From: CAYGWP01 sp964353455 | GTDB lineage: Bacteria > Planctomycetota > Phycisphaerae > FEN-1346 | Assembly: GCA_964353455.1 (NCBI GenBank) | Contig: CAYGWP010000342.1 | Location: 1 to 6,946 of the forward strand | Direction: 5' to 3' | Length of the DNA: 6,946 bases | Shown: piece after piece, positions 1 to 5,576 of the stretch | How positions within the stretch are numbered: the first letter of the stretch is position 1 | Layout: each line of letters opens with the position of its first letter | Position numbers and translations under genes: made by a program | Notes under the pieces: model-generated | Told to the model about the DNA's origin: nothing | Database searches by the model: none | The model's input: the letters and a program-made list of their open reading frames with translations, nothing else

Positions 1-667
1 CCGACCACCGCTTGTTCGTCCCGTTGGCCTTCGCCACCAGCAGGATCGCGTCGCCGGCGTCGTCGAGCGTGATGGTGTTGTTGCCCGTCTGGTTGACGGT
101 CGTGGCGCACGTGATGACGCAGTTGCCGCCGTCCGTCTTGAGGGACACGAGCAGCGACTGCCCCAGGTACGTCGGCGCGGCCAGCGTCCGCGTCTGGGCG
201 CCAGTGGTCACGAGGTCGCAGTGGCCGCTGTCGGTCACGGGGATCGCCCCGGCGTTGCCCGGGTCGGCCAGTTCGGCCGTCAAGGCGTTGTGGACGGTGT
301 TGGTGATCACGACCGGCCCGCTCCAGAGGACCCGGACCGTCTCGTCCGTGGCACCGGCGGCAACTTGGGCGAACCCGATGAAGGTGTTGCCGCTGGCGGT
401 GGTGGTGGCACAGCCCGTGCCGGCCTCGCCCTCGTAGGGGTTGCCGTCGGCGTCCCAGTAGAGGGCCGCCCCAAGCGCCTGCTGCTCGTTGGCCTTGACG
501 ACGTCGAAGATGCCCTTGACAGCGAGGGCCCCGAGGGCGCCCGCCGCGATGGGCGTCTTGGCCACGCCGATCATCGAGCCCTGGACCACGACCTGCCCGG
601 CCGCCACGGCGGCCACGGGCGTATAGTCGACCGCATCGCCTTCCTGCACGAATGTTGCTTGAGCCAT
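1..667 (-). CDS. DUF2190-family capsid cement (decoration) protein, 3' end off the window
   Basis: This gene starts at ATG 667, with AAGGAG at 674-679 six bases upstream, and stays open to the left edge (about 222 residues visible, no stop seen). The N-terminus begins MAQATFVQEGDAVDYTPVAA and continues with a GQVVVQGSMIGVA segment and an ALAVKGIFDVVKA segment. This is the typical opening of the DUF2190 / phage cement family: a short strand, a 'G-x-V-V-V' turn, then a GVA motif. The visible C-terminal part, rich in Thr, Asn and Gly with TVNQTGNNTITLDDAGDAIL and then NGTNKRW, fits the beta-rich end of such proteins. Family members bind the outside of the mature head and stabilise it, which agrees with the place directly downstream of the major capsid gene. 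Family assignment is by motif recognition; cement function is by family and context. Confidence 0.85.
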   Translation of the reverse strand, partial: MAQATFVQEGDAVDYTPVAAVAAGQVVVQGSMIGVAKTPIAAGALGALAVKGIFDVVKANEQQALGAALYWDADGNPYEGEAGTGCATTTASGNTFIGFAQVAAGATDETVRVLWSGPVVITNTVHNALTAELADPGNAGAIPVTDSGHCDLVTTGAQTRTLAAPTYLGQSLLVSLKTDGGNCVITCATTVNQTGNNTITLDDAGDAILLVAKANGTNKRWS

Positions 668-684
668 GTGATTCTCCTTGAACG

Positions 685-702
685 CGGTCGCCAAGGCGAC
701 CG
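685..702 (-). promoter_or_regulatory. Perfect hairpin just upstream of the cement gene's ribosome binding site
   Basis: CGGTCGCC (685-692) and GGCGACCG (695-702) are exact inverse complements separated by two bases; a realistic fold is a 7-bp stem with a four-base loop (CTTG in the minus-strand RNA). It lies in the 90-bp spacer between the capsid stop (758) and the cement start (667), 17 bases before the ATG and just before the AAGGAG. No T-run follows on the minus strand, so it is not a classical intrinsic terminator. A role in mRNA processing, 3'-end stabilisation of the capsid message, or tuning of cement translation is possible but inferred. Confidence 0.45.
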
Positions 703-757
703 GCTAAGTCTTGTCGATGTGTCGTTTCGCCGTTACTCAGTCACTTGTCACTCGCCC

Positions 758-2800
758 TCACGCCTCGCCCTTCGCCTTGAGGCCGCCCCTGGGGTCCTGA
801 AGAGCGACGCCGAAGTCATGGAACCCCCTCATTTGTATGCCGAGCACTTTGAAGTCCGCCTCGGCCGTCTCGATGGTCGGCGACTCCTGGCCATTGAGGA
901 ACGCGACCTCGATGACCGGCAGGTCCGCCGGGTCGGCCAGGAGATACCACGCCTTGGCGCTCGCCCCGGTGTACTTCGTGTTGGCCAGGTACCGGCTGAC
1001 CTCGGCCCGGAACTTGCCCTGGTGCGGGTTGGCGATGGGGTACTTCGTGCTGGCGGTCGTGTCGCGGATCTCCAGCGACTTGAAGAGTTGCGTGCCCATC
1101 GCCGAGAGCGCGGTGGGAACGAGCAGGATCGCCGGCATGATGCCGATCGGCTTCCCGTCAGAGTCCACCTGGTCGAGGAACGTGACCTCGGCCTTCGTCA
1201 GGCCGTCGATGGTCAGCGCCGTGTCGGCGCCCGAGATGTAGTTCTTGTTGGCGGCCTTGAAAAAGTCGCTGTTGGCCAGGAAGATGGTCCAGAACACGTC
1301 GTTGATCTTGAGGCCCGAGCCGCGACCGAGTTTGCGCGGCACGAGCGTGATGGCTCCCAGGTCGTCGTTGATCATGTCCCGCCGGTCGATGCTGAGCAGC
1401 AGGCCGAACGTGTCGGCCCTGTTGGAGTACTGCTCGTTGCCGAGGGTCCCGTGCTTCAGTTCCCCACCCGGCGCGACAGGCTGATATTGGTCGGCGCCGA
1501 TGAGGCGGTAACTGGTCACGGTCTTGAAATCGCCCACGTTCCGCACGGCGCAGATGTTCCGCCACGTGCGCTCGACGCTGAAGAACCCATCGAGGAGGAA
1601 CTTGTTGGCGACATTCGAGAGGATGCCGCCGATGTCGATGGTCGAGAACCCCGCCTGTATGTCCTTCCCGAACGCGAACCGCAGCACCTCGCGCGAGTCA
1701 CGGAAGTTGCGGCCGCTGTAACCGTTGGCCCACGCCGCCTCGAGCAGCAGTTCCTGGAGGCCGATGCCCCCACGGAACCGGCGGCTGGCGGCATCCAGCG
1801 TCTTCTCGTCGTGGACCTTTTCCACATCCGCGAGGCGCGCCGTCAGCATGCACGCGGCCTCAAGGATCGTGCCGTTGACCGTCTGGTCGACGACGTGGGC
1901 GGCCGGGGCCTTCGGCCGGTCTGCGCGCAGAACCTCCAGTTCGGTCTTCGTGGTGTCCCAGCCTTCCTTGATGGCGCGGGCCGCGATCTCGGCGTGGTCG
2001 CTGCCGCAGGCCTTGCGGACGCCCGCGATCCGCTCCTCTTCCGCGGCAGCCTTGGCGCGGATGTCGGCCACCGGACCGGTGGCGATCACGCCGTCGGCAG
2101 CGCCCGCACCCACCGGCGCCACGGCCGGGGCCTGAGCCTGGACCACCGGCGCCTTCCCGCCATCGCCCGGAGCAACCGCGCCCGCCACACCGCCGTCCAC
2201 CGTCTTGGTCTTGTCGCTGCCGTCCATTGCTTCCGTCTCCTTGGCGGCTTCCGCCGCGATGCTGGCGGACGTCTGGTCGTCCGCGCCATTGCCCACGAAA
2301 CTCACTTCCTGAAGCGCCGACCGCCGCGCCACGTTCACCGGGCCGGCGAACTCGCGCCCGTTCACGGTCACCATCTTCCCTTCGCCCACAAACTCAACCT
2401 CGCGCACCGACGCGCCGATACTGGCCTGCCAGGGGTATCCGTTGTCGGCGTCGGCCGCGACCTCGCGGGCGGCCTGAGTGGTCGAGGAAATCACGCCCGA
2501 TACCCGTAGCCCCCCGTGCTCAACCTGAATGCCGTCGATGTGCCCGACGCGAGCAGCCCGGTCGTGGTCCAGGTACACCTTCGCGCCGCCGCGCACGGTG
2601 AGGCCGGTCAGGTCCACGACAACGGGGAACCGCCACCCGGCGATCACCAAGGCCCCGCCGGTGTAGGCGTCCATGTGGAACCGCCGCGGCCGCGCGGCCT
2701 GAGTGTCGCCTGCCGCAGGGGCCGCCGCCTCCATGTTGATGGCCGCGATGAACTTCAGTTCACGCGGCTCGTCGCTCGTCTTCACGGTCCGTTTCCTCAT
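758..2800 (-). CDS. Fused prohead protease / major capsid protein
   Basis: A 680-residue protein joining head-maturation protease and major capsid protein. Residues about 41-190 look like an HK97/Mu-type serine protease (S78/U35-like): the likely triad is His79 in VYLDHD, Ser127 in PWQASIGAS and Glu165 in LQEVSFVGNGAD. The spacings, 48 and 38, are near those of the HK97 protease. Residues about 191-245 are a Gly/Ala/Pro linker and 246-345 a charged, probably helical, scaffold- or delta-like segment. Residues about 346-680 match the Mu gpT-type capsid family, with WRNICAVRNVGDFKTVTSYR, a GGELKHGTL segment and IDRRDMINDDLGAI. Known fusions of this kind make the protease cut itself away during assembly. 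The start at 2800 overlaps the portal gene by 41 bp and has only a weak ribosome site, suggesting translational coupling; ATG 2734 is an alternative without overlap and without a better ribosome site. Domain calls are firm; cleavage sites cannot be read. Confidence 0.92.
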   Translation of the reverse strand: MRKRTVKTSDEPRELKFIAAINMEAAAPAAGDTQAARPRRFHMDAYTGGALVIAGWRFPVVVDLTGLTVRGGAKVYLDHDRAARVGHIDGIQVEHGGLRVSGVISSTTQAAREVAADADNGYPWQASIGASVREVEFVGEGKMVTVNGREFAGPVNVARRSALQEVSFVGNGADDQTSASIAAEAAKETEAMDGSDKTKTVDGGVAGAVAPGDGGKAPVVQAQAPAVAPVGAGAADGVIATGPVADIRAKAAAEEERIAGVRKACGSDHAEIAARAIKEGWDTTKTELEVLRADRPKAPAAHVVDQTVNGTILEAACMLTARLADVEKVHDEKTLDAASRRFRGGIGLQELLLEAAWANGYSGRNFRDSREVLRFAFGKDIQAGFSTIDIGGILSNVANKFLLDGFFSVERTWRNICAVRNVGDFKTVTSYRLIGADQYQPVAPGGELKHGTLGNEQYSNRADTFGLLLSIDRRDMINDDLGAITLVPRKLGRGSGLKINDVFWTIFLANSDFFKAANKNYISGADTALTIDGLTKAEVTFLDQVDSDGKPIGIMPAILLVPTALSAMGTQLFKSLEIRDTTASTKYPIANPHQGKFRAEVSRYLANTKYTGASAKAWYLLADPADLPVIEVAFLNGQESPTIETAEADFKVLGIQMRGFHDFGVALQDPRGGLKAKGEA
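2225..2242 (-). promoter_or_regulatory. Candidate internal ribosome binding site and start for free capsid protein
   Basis: AAGGAG (minus strand, 2242-2237) stands nine bases before an in-frame ATG (2227-2225), Met192 of the protease/capsid fusion. This Met follows directly after the protease domain and opens the Gly/Ala/Pro linker. Initiation here would give a 489-residue scaffold-plus-capsid product without protease. The AAG GAG codons encode an ordinary Lys-Glu pair, so chance is possible; the position at the domain boundary is what makes it notable. Confidence 0.4.
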
Positions 2801-4229
2801 CTGCCTGCGGCTGCGGGGGCTTCGGCTGCGCCTCGGCCATCGAGAGACCGAGTTCCTTCATCAGTGCGACTTCCTTCGCCCGCTGCCGGAGTTCCGTCTC
2901 CCAGTCCTTGCCTTCCTTCGCGTACTCACTGGCCAGGGTCGTCGTGTGGCTGGCCAGGCGTGTGGCCTGGGCGTTGGCCTCTTTGGCCGGGTCCACGTGC
3001 TCCATCCCGTCCCAGAACCACTGGTGCGGATAATCGAGGACCGCCCGCGCCGACGCCGGCAGAAGGCCCGGCACCAACACCGCCTCGCGCAGCCACGCGT
3101 CGAGAATCCGGTCGAGCACAGCATCTTCAAGGTGGACCTGCTCCACGCGGATGGACTTGAAGTACGTCTGGTGGTCCAGGCGACCCGAGGCGTAGTTGTA
3201 GGCCGAGGAATCGCACAGGGCGATGTTGCGCGGCATGTTGAGGCACCGCGCGGCCTCGTTCAACTTCTCACGCACAAACTCGACGTAAGTGGTCGCCGGC
3301 TGCTCGGGCTTCACCTGGCTCATCTTCCAGCCGCCAGGGAGCGTCAGAAGCATGTTCCGTTCGAGTTCGATGGTGTCCATCGGGTCGATGGCCTCAGCCT
3401 CGCCGTTGGGCGGGGCGTCGGTCTCAACCGTGCCGGAGATGTTGGCGGCCGTTTCGGCGGCATCCAGCACGGCAGCCGTAAAGCGCCGGAGCTGCGCGAA
3501 GATCGGCAGCGCCGGCGTCAAGTCCGGGATGCCGCGACACTGGCCAGGCCTGTCGGCGCGGAACCAGTGGAGCACCGCCTCCGCCGGCACGCGTTCGTAA
3601 TCGAGGCCCAGGGACACCGCCGCCCCGGGATGGGTCTTCAGAACGTGGTACTCCACCGGGTTGCCGCTGGCGTCGAACACGATGCCGTCGACGCCGCTGG
3701 GCATGCCCGCCTTCGCGGAGGCCAGGGCGGGCGAAGCCACCTGGTCGGCCTCGATGAGCCTGATGTCCAACGTCACCGGGGAGCCGAGGTTCTCGTTCGA
3801 GATGAGAAGTGCAAACGCCTCGCCGTCCTGGGCCCGGGCCATCCGCATGGTCCGCAGTTTAGCGGCAAGGCCGATGCGCGTGGCCCAGCGCATGAATTCC
3901 TGCTCGATCGCGCGATTGACCTCGGCACCGGCCGTGAGCATCTGAAGGCGCGGCCCGGTGCCGACGACGTCGTTGGCGAGGGTCAGAACGATCCCACGGA
4001 CATAGGAGTTGTTCGCCACCTCGTACCGCGCCCGGTTCCGCAGGATGCGCCGGACCTCAGCGCTAGCGGCGGCATCTGCTGACAGGCCGTCGGCCCCCGC
4101 CCAGTGCTTGCGGTTGCCGTCGGTCGTCTGTGCGGCGTCATACCGGCCGCGTACGAAGCGCACCGCCATCCGGAGCCCGCCGCCAGCGGGCTTTGCGAAT
4201 GCACGGATGCGTTTGAGCCAGTCAAACAT
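2760..4229 (-). CDS. Phage portal protein, lambda gpB family
   Basis: A 489-residue portal protein, about the usual size for the lambda-type family. Portals form the dodecameric ring at one head vertex through which DNA is packaged and the tail attached. The N-terminal part holds the family's helical segment (RRILRNRARYEVANNSYVRG at 60-79, then LANDVVGTGP). Residues 217-240 carry the conserved core VLHWFRADRPGQCRGIPDLT. Residues about 309-351 hold PEQPATTYVEFV, an LNEAARCLNMP segment and NYASGR, matching the family's C-terminal 'f..fv...l..iA..lg.p ... NYSSaR' pattern. The last 30 residues are Pro/Gln/Asp/Glu-rich and probably disordered. ATG 4229 is preferred over the GTG codon just before it because it forms a TGATG stop-start junction with the gpW-like gene. 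The 3' end overlaps the protease/capsid gene by 41 bp. Confidence 0.95.
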   Translation of the reverse strand: MFDWLKRIRAFAKPAGGGLRMAVRFVRGRYDAAQTTDGNRKHWAGADGLSADAAASAEVRRILRNRARYEVANNSYVRGIVLTLANDVVGTGPRLQMLTAGAEVNRAIEQEFMRWATRIGLAAKLRTMRMARAQDGEAFALLISNENLGSPVTLDIRLIEADQVASPALASAKAGMPSGVDGIVFDASGNPVEYHVLKTHPGAAVSLGLDYERVPAEAVLHWFRADRPGQCRGIPDLTPALPIFAQLRRFTAAVLDAAETAANISGTVETDAPPNGEAEAIDPMDTIELERNMLLTLPGGWKMSQVKPEQPATTYVEFVREKLNEAARCLNMPRNIALCDSSAYNYASGRLDHQTYFKSIRVEQVHLEDAVLDRILDAWLREAVLVPGLLPASARAVLDYPHQWFWDGMEHVDPAKEANAQATRLASHTTTLASEYAKEGKDWETELRQRAKEVALMKELGLSMAEAQPKPPQPQADEETDREDERRAA

Positions 4230-4426
4230 CACGCTGCTCCCGGCGGAACCACTTTCGTGAGGCGGATTCCCAGGCCCTTCGACCGCACGGCCCTCTTCGA
4301 GGCCAGATACCGGTCCGCCGCGATCTGGTCGGGGATACTGTGCTGCTGCATGCTCCCCGAATCCCCCGAGGCGGATTTTGGCCCCTCAGCATTCGTGCGG
4401 ATTGCGTCGGTCAAGTCGTCCGCCAT
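4229..4426 (-). CDS. Small gpW-like head-tail joining protein (putative)
   Basis: A 65-residue protein starting MADDLTDAIRTNAEGPKSAS and ending in a basic stretch, GIRLTKVVPPGAA. Start ATG 4426 is chosen because AGGAG (4438-4434) lies seven bases upstream; the ATG at 4429 is in the same frame but only four bases from it. The stop overlaps the portal ATG as TGATG. Lambda gpW is a similar-sized (68-residue) protein encoded just upstream of the portal gene, with an N-terminal helix, a central beta segment and a second helix, then basic residues. The same order can be drawn here (helix 3-12, SMQQHS segment 25-30, helix 31-48, basic tail). The gene is well supported by ribosome site, overlap and position; the gpW role rests on position, size and general layout, not on a clear sequence match. 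A conserved phage protein of unknown function is the alternative. Confidence 0.75.
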   Translation of the reverse strand: MADDLTDAIRTNAEGPKSASGDSGSMQQHSIPDQIAADRYLASKRAVRSKGLGIRLTKVVPPGAA

Positions 4427-4436
4427 CATCCATCTC

Positions 4437-4567
4437 CTGACTGCCCCGACCGGGCGACGACCCAAAAAGAAGAGGCCGTGCAGTGGTGTGGCCCCACACG
4501 GCCTCGTTACCTTTGGGATTCCCCGGCAGCCGTCGCCGCCAGGAGAGTCGCCCGGTCGGGTTGTCAG
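4437..4567 (-). promoter_or_regulatory. Nested inverted-repeat leader RNA at the head of the capsid operon
   Basis: CCCGACCGGGCGAC (4445-4458) and GTCGCCCGGTCGGG (4547-4560) are a perfect 14-bp inverted repeat with 88 bp between them. A further five pairs, CTGAC (4437-4441) with GTCAG (4563-4567), extend it past a small internal loop. Inside, CCCAAA (4461-4466) pairs with TTTGGG (4512-4517), and that in turn encloses the terminator stem 4472-4480/4497-4505. Read on the minus strand, the whole fold ends inside the GTCAGGAG that carries the Shine-Dalgarno of the gpW-like gene. Such stacked, partly exclusive stems next to a terminator and a ribosome site are typical of attenuators, riboswitches and protein-bound leaders. 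I do not recognise a known class, and a short mobile element with 14-bp ends is a weaker alternative because no target-site duplication is visible. Confidence 0.6.
4464..4505 (-). terminator. Intrinsic terminator on the minus strand, upstream of the head genes
   Basis: On the minus strand GAGGCCGTG (4505-4497) and CACGGCCTC (4480-4472) form a perfect 9-bp stem with a 16-base loop that can itself pair in part. The stem is followed at once by TTCTTTTT (4471-4464), a classical U-tract. The opposite strand has no T-run, so it acts on leftward transcription only. It ends 37 bases before the gpW-like start, so any transcript coming from the right would stop before the capsid operon unless the terminator is overridden. 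Confidence 0.75.
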
Positions 4568-4638
4568 CACCCTCTATTCATACCTCATACGCAGACAAAC
4601 GAAGGCGCGCCTGGAATTCTGCGGGCCTTCGGAAAATC

Positions 4639-4667
4639 GTTACACCGGTGTACTATCCTTGTGACAA
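4639..4667 (-). promoter_or_regulatory. Candidate sigma70-like promoter reading into the head operon
   Basis: On the minus strand TTGTCA (4667-4662; five of six consensus -35 bases) is followed after 17 bases by TGTAAC (4644-4639; four of six consensus -10 bases). Start would be near 4632, giving a leader of about 200 bases that runs through the nested inverted repeat and its terminator to the gpW-like gene. Weak -10 and unknown host make this tentative. Confidence 0.35.
4641..4652. repeat. 12-bp perfect palindrome overlapping the promoter, possible operator
   Basis: TACACCGGTGTA is its own reverse complement over all 12 bases and covers the upstream part of the candidate -10 box and the adjoining spacer. 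Palindromes at this place commonly bind dimeric repressors. No second copy was noticed in the window, so a regulatory role is inferred only from position and symmetry. Confidence 0.4.
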
Positions 4668-4731
4668 GCGGCCGTCTGCCTGATCCATACGACTGCCACC
4701 ACCGTGGATGCAAGGACGGTGTCAGAATGTA

Positions 4732-4761
4732 TTGGCGAAGGCCGAATTCGTCGGCTATATT
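4732..4761 (+). promoter_or_regulatory. Candidate promoter of the plus-strand cargo gene
   Basis: TTGGCG (4732-4737) and TATATT (4756-4761) are separated by 18 bases. The -10 is close to consensus and stands in a locally A+T-richer patch. Transcription would begin near 4768 and leave a leader of about 140 bases with the CATGCG/CGCATG hairpin (4823-4839) before the start at 4906. Support is sequence match and orientation only. Confidence 0.35.
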
Positions 4762-4905
4762 TTCGGGCGACCCATAAGGCTGAGTTCCAGGCAGCCGAAT
4801 TGGCACCATCGGGGGGTCTCACCATGCGACAACCGCATGATACTCTAAGGCCAGCCGGCGGGGGGCCTAGTCGCGTAAAGCGGCGTTACGATGGAGACTA
4901 CATCC

Positions 4906-5391
4906 ATGCCCGGTGACAATGCGATTGTATCGGCAGTAATCACTGCGTTGGCAACCATTGTGGGGGCTATCATCGGGGCATACAAGGATTGGCTTCTGGG
5001 TCTGTTCGCACGTCGCCGTACCATCTCCGGAACTTGGGAAGGTGTTGCTCAATACTGCTCAGCACAGGACCCGGACAAGAAGATGGCGCGGACTTTTACA
5101 TGTGACATAAGACAGCGGGGTGCGAGAATTCGAGGCACACTTACATCGATTACTCGTGGTGAGCGGGAATCTGGGGCAACCTATACTCTCATGGGCACTG
5201 CACTTGAGTCGGAGTACGTGCTCTTGACCGTCATTAGCAAGAAAACCGCCGCTATCAATTACGCCACATCAGTTGTACGACTCGATAAGGGAGGCGACAG
5301 GATGCTCGGTAAGTTAGTTGGTCGATCAAGGTCTCTTGATGGCATAGTCTTAGGCGATCTCGTCTTCACGAGGATTATAACCGGCGTCTGA
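4906..5391 (+). CDS. Membrane-anchored beta-rich protein, putative moron / defence-type cargo
   Basis: This gene runs against its neighbours. Start ATG 4906 (161 residues) is preferred because GGAG (4893-4896) lies nine bases upstream; the in-frame ATG 4891 has no ribosome site. Residues about 7-26 (IVSAVITALATIVGAIIGAY) form one hydrophobic membrane helix, followed by an amphipathic stretch and the basic ARRR, so the rest probably faces the cytoplasm. Residues about 40-158 look like a beta-barrel: ISGTWEG, then FTCDIRQRGARIRGTLTS, then alternating hydrophobic strands ending LGDLVFTRI. Membrane helix plus small barrel recalls the CBASS effector Cap15, but Cap15 has two membrane helices and a nucleotidyltransferase partner, neither seen here. 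G+C is about half by eye, clearly below its neighbours, and codons such as TTA and ATA are used, which suggests recent acquisition. No family is recognised with certainty; function is unknown. Confidence 0.75.
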   Translation: MPGDNAIVSAVITALATIVGAIIGAYKDWLLGLFARRRTISGTWEGVAQYCSAQDPDKKMARTFTCDIRQRGARIRGTLTSITRGERESGATYTLMGTALESEYVLLTVISKKTAAINYATSVVRLDKGGDRMLGKLVGRSRSLDGIVLGDLVFTRIITGV

Positions 5392-5407
5392 TGTTCTCAC
5401 CGACGGA

Positions 5408-5430
5408 GCCGTTGTTCTGGCGGCAACGGC
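5408..5430 (+). terminator. Hairpin after the plus-strand gene, possible terminator
   Basis: GCCGTTG (5408-5414) and CAACGGC (5424-5430) are a perfect 7-bp inverted repeat with a nine-base loop, 16 bases after the stop at 5391. No T-run follows, so termination by this hairpin alone is uncertain. Confidence 0.3.
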
Positions 5431-5535
5431 GGCTTCTGCTCGCGCCGATGGGAACTGCCGCACTTGGGGTAATGCGACCGCACAAGATCGTCGGGTTCAC
5501 CGTTGTCGAAGGTTACGCTCTGCAATCCCCGGAGT

Positions 5536-5564
5536 CACGCCCAGGCATAGCGAACCTGGGCGTG
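5536..5564 (-). terminator. 10-bp hairpin after the HARE-HTH gene, possible terminator
   Basis: CACGCCCAGG (5536-5545) and CCTGGGCGTG (5555-5564) pair perfectly over 10 bp around a nine-base loop. The hairpin lies 12 bases beyond the stop of the minus-strand gene and between two convergent genes, the usual place for a transcript end. It lacks a T-run on either strand, so it may serve as a Rho-assisted or 3'-protecting structure rather than a classical intrinsic terminator. Confidence 0.45.
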
Positions 5565-5576
5565 GGTGCTGACGCA

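Larger units (their letters stand above)
4427..4905. other. 479-bp gap without a convincing gene, rich in inverted repeats
   Basis: Open frames here on both strands are short, overlap one another and show no recognisable protein, plausible codon bias or ribosome sites. The left third (4437-4567) holds the nested inverted repeat and minus-strand terminator. The middle holds a candidate minus-strand promoter with a palindrome (4639-4667). The right part holds a candidate plus-strand promoter (4732-4761), a small hairpin CATGCG/CGCATG (4823-4839) and a G+C-rich patch (4849-4868) before the plus-strand gene. It appears to act as a divergent regulatory region between the head operon and the plus-strand gene. 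Confidence 0.6.

Noticed and set aside
221..2509. 762-codon plus-strand open frame opposite the cement and capsid genes
   Set aside because: It is antisense to two recognisable phage genes in G+C-rich DNA, where antisense frames stay open by composition; its translation is Arg/Gly/Val/Ala-rich with no recognisable domain.
2703..4082. 459-codon plus-strand open frame opposite the portal gene
   Set aside because: Antisense shadow of the clearly recognisable portal protein, with low-complexity Arg/His/Gly-rich translation.
4445..4560. Miniature transposable element with 14-bp terminal inverted repeats
   Set aside because: No target-site duplication flanks the repeats, no second copy is in the window, and the nested stems with a U-tract fit a regulatory RNA better. 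A genome-wide copy search could reopen this.
4445..4560. Cobalamin or other known riboswitch
   Set aside because: Fragments such as GGGGAA and CCACTG occur on the minus strand, but not in the order or spacing of the cobalamin aptamer; no other class was recognised.
4427..4570. 47-residue N-terminal extension of the gpW-like gene to ATG 4570
   Set aside because: It would translate straight through the terminator and the 14-bp inverted repeat and has no ribosome site, while ATG 4426 has AGGAG at ideal spacing.
4585..4825. Short overlapping open frames of 61-74 codons on both strands in the gap
   Set aside because: They overlap each other in several frames, lack ribosome sites and recognisable domains, and lie across the promoter candidates.
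5391..5576. ATG at 5391 overlapping the stop of the plus-strand gene (TGATG), opening a plus-strand frame
   Set aside because: Beyond 5577 this frame lies codon-for-codon opposite the HARE-HTH gene and seems to stay open only for that reason; there is no ribosome site beyond the overlap and no recognisable protein in the first 62 codons.
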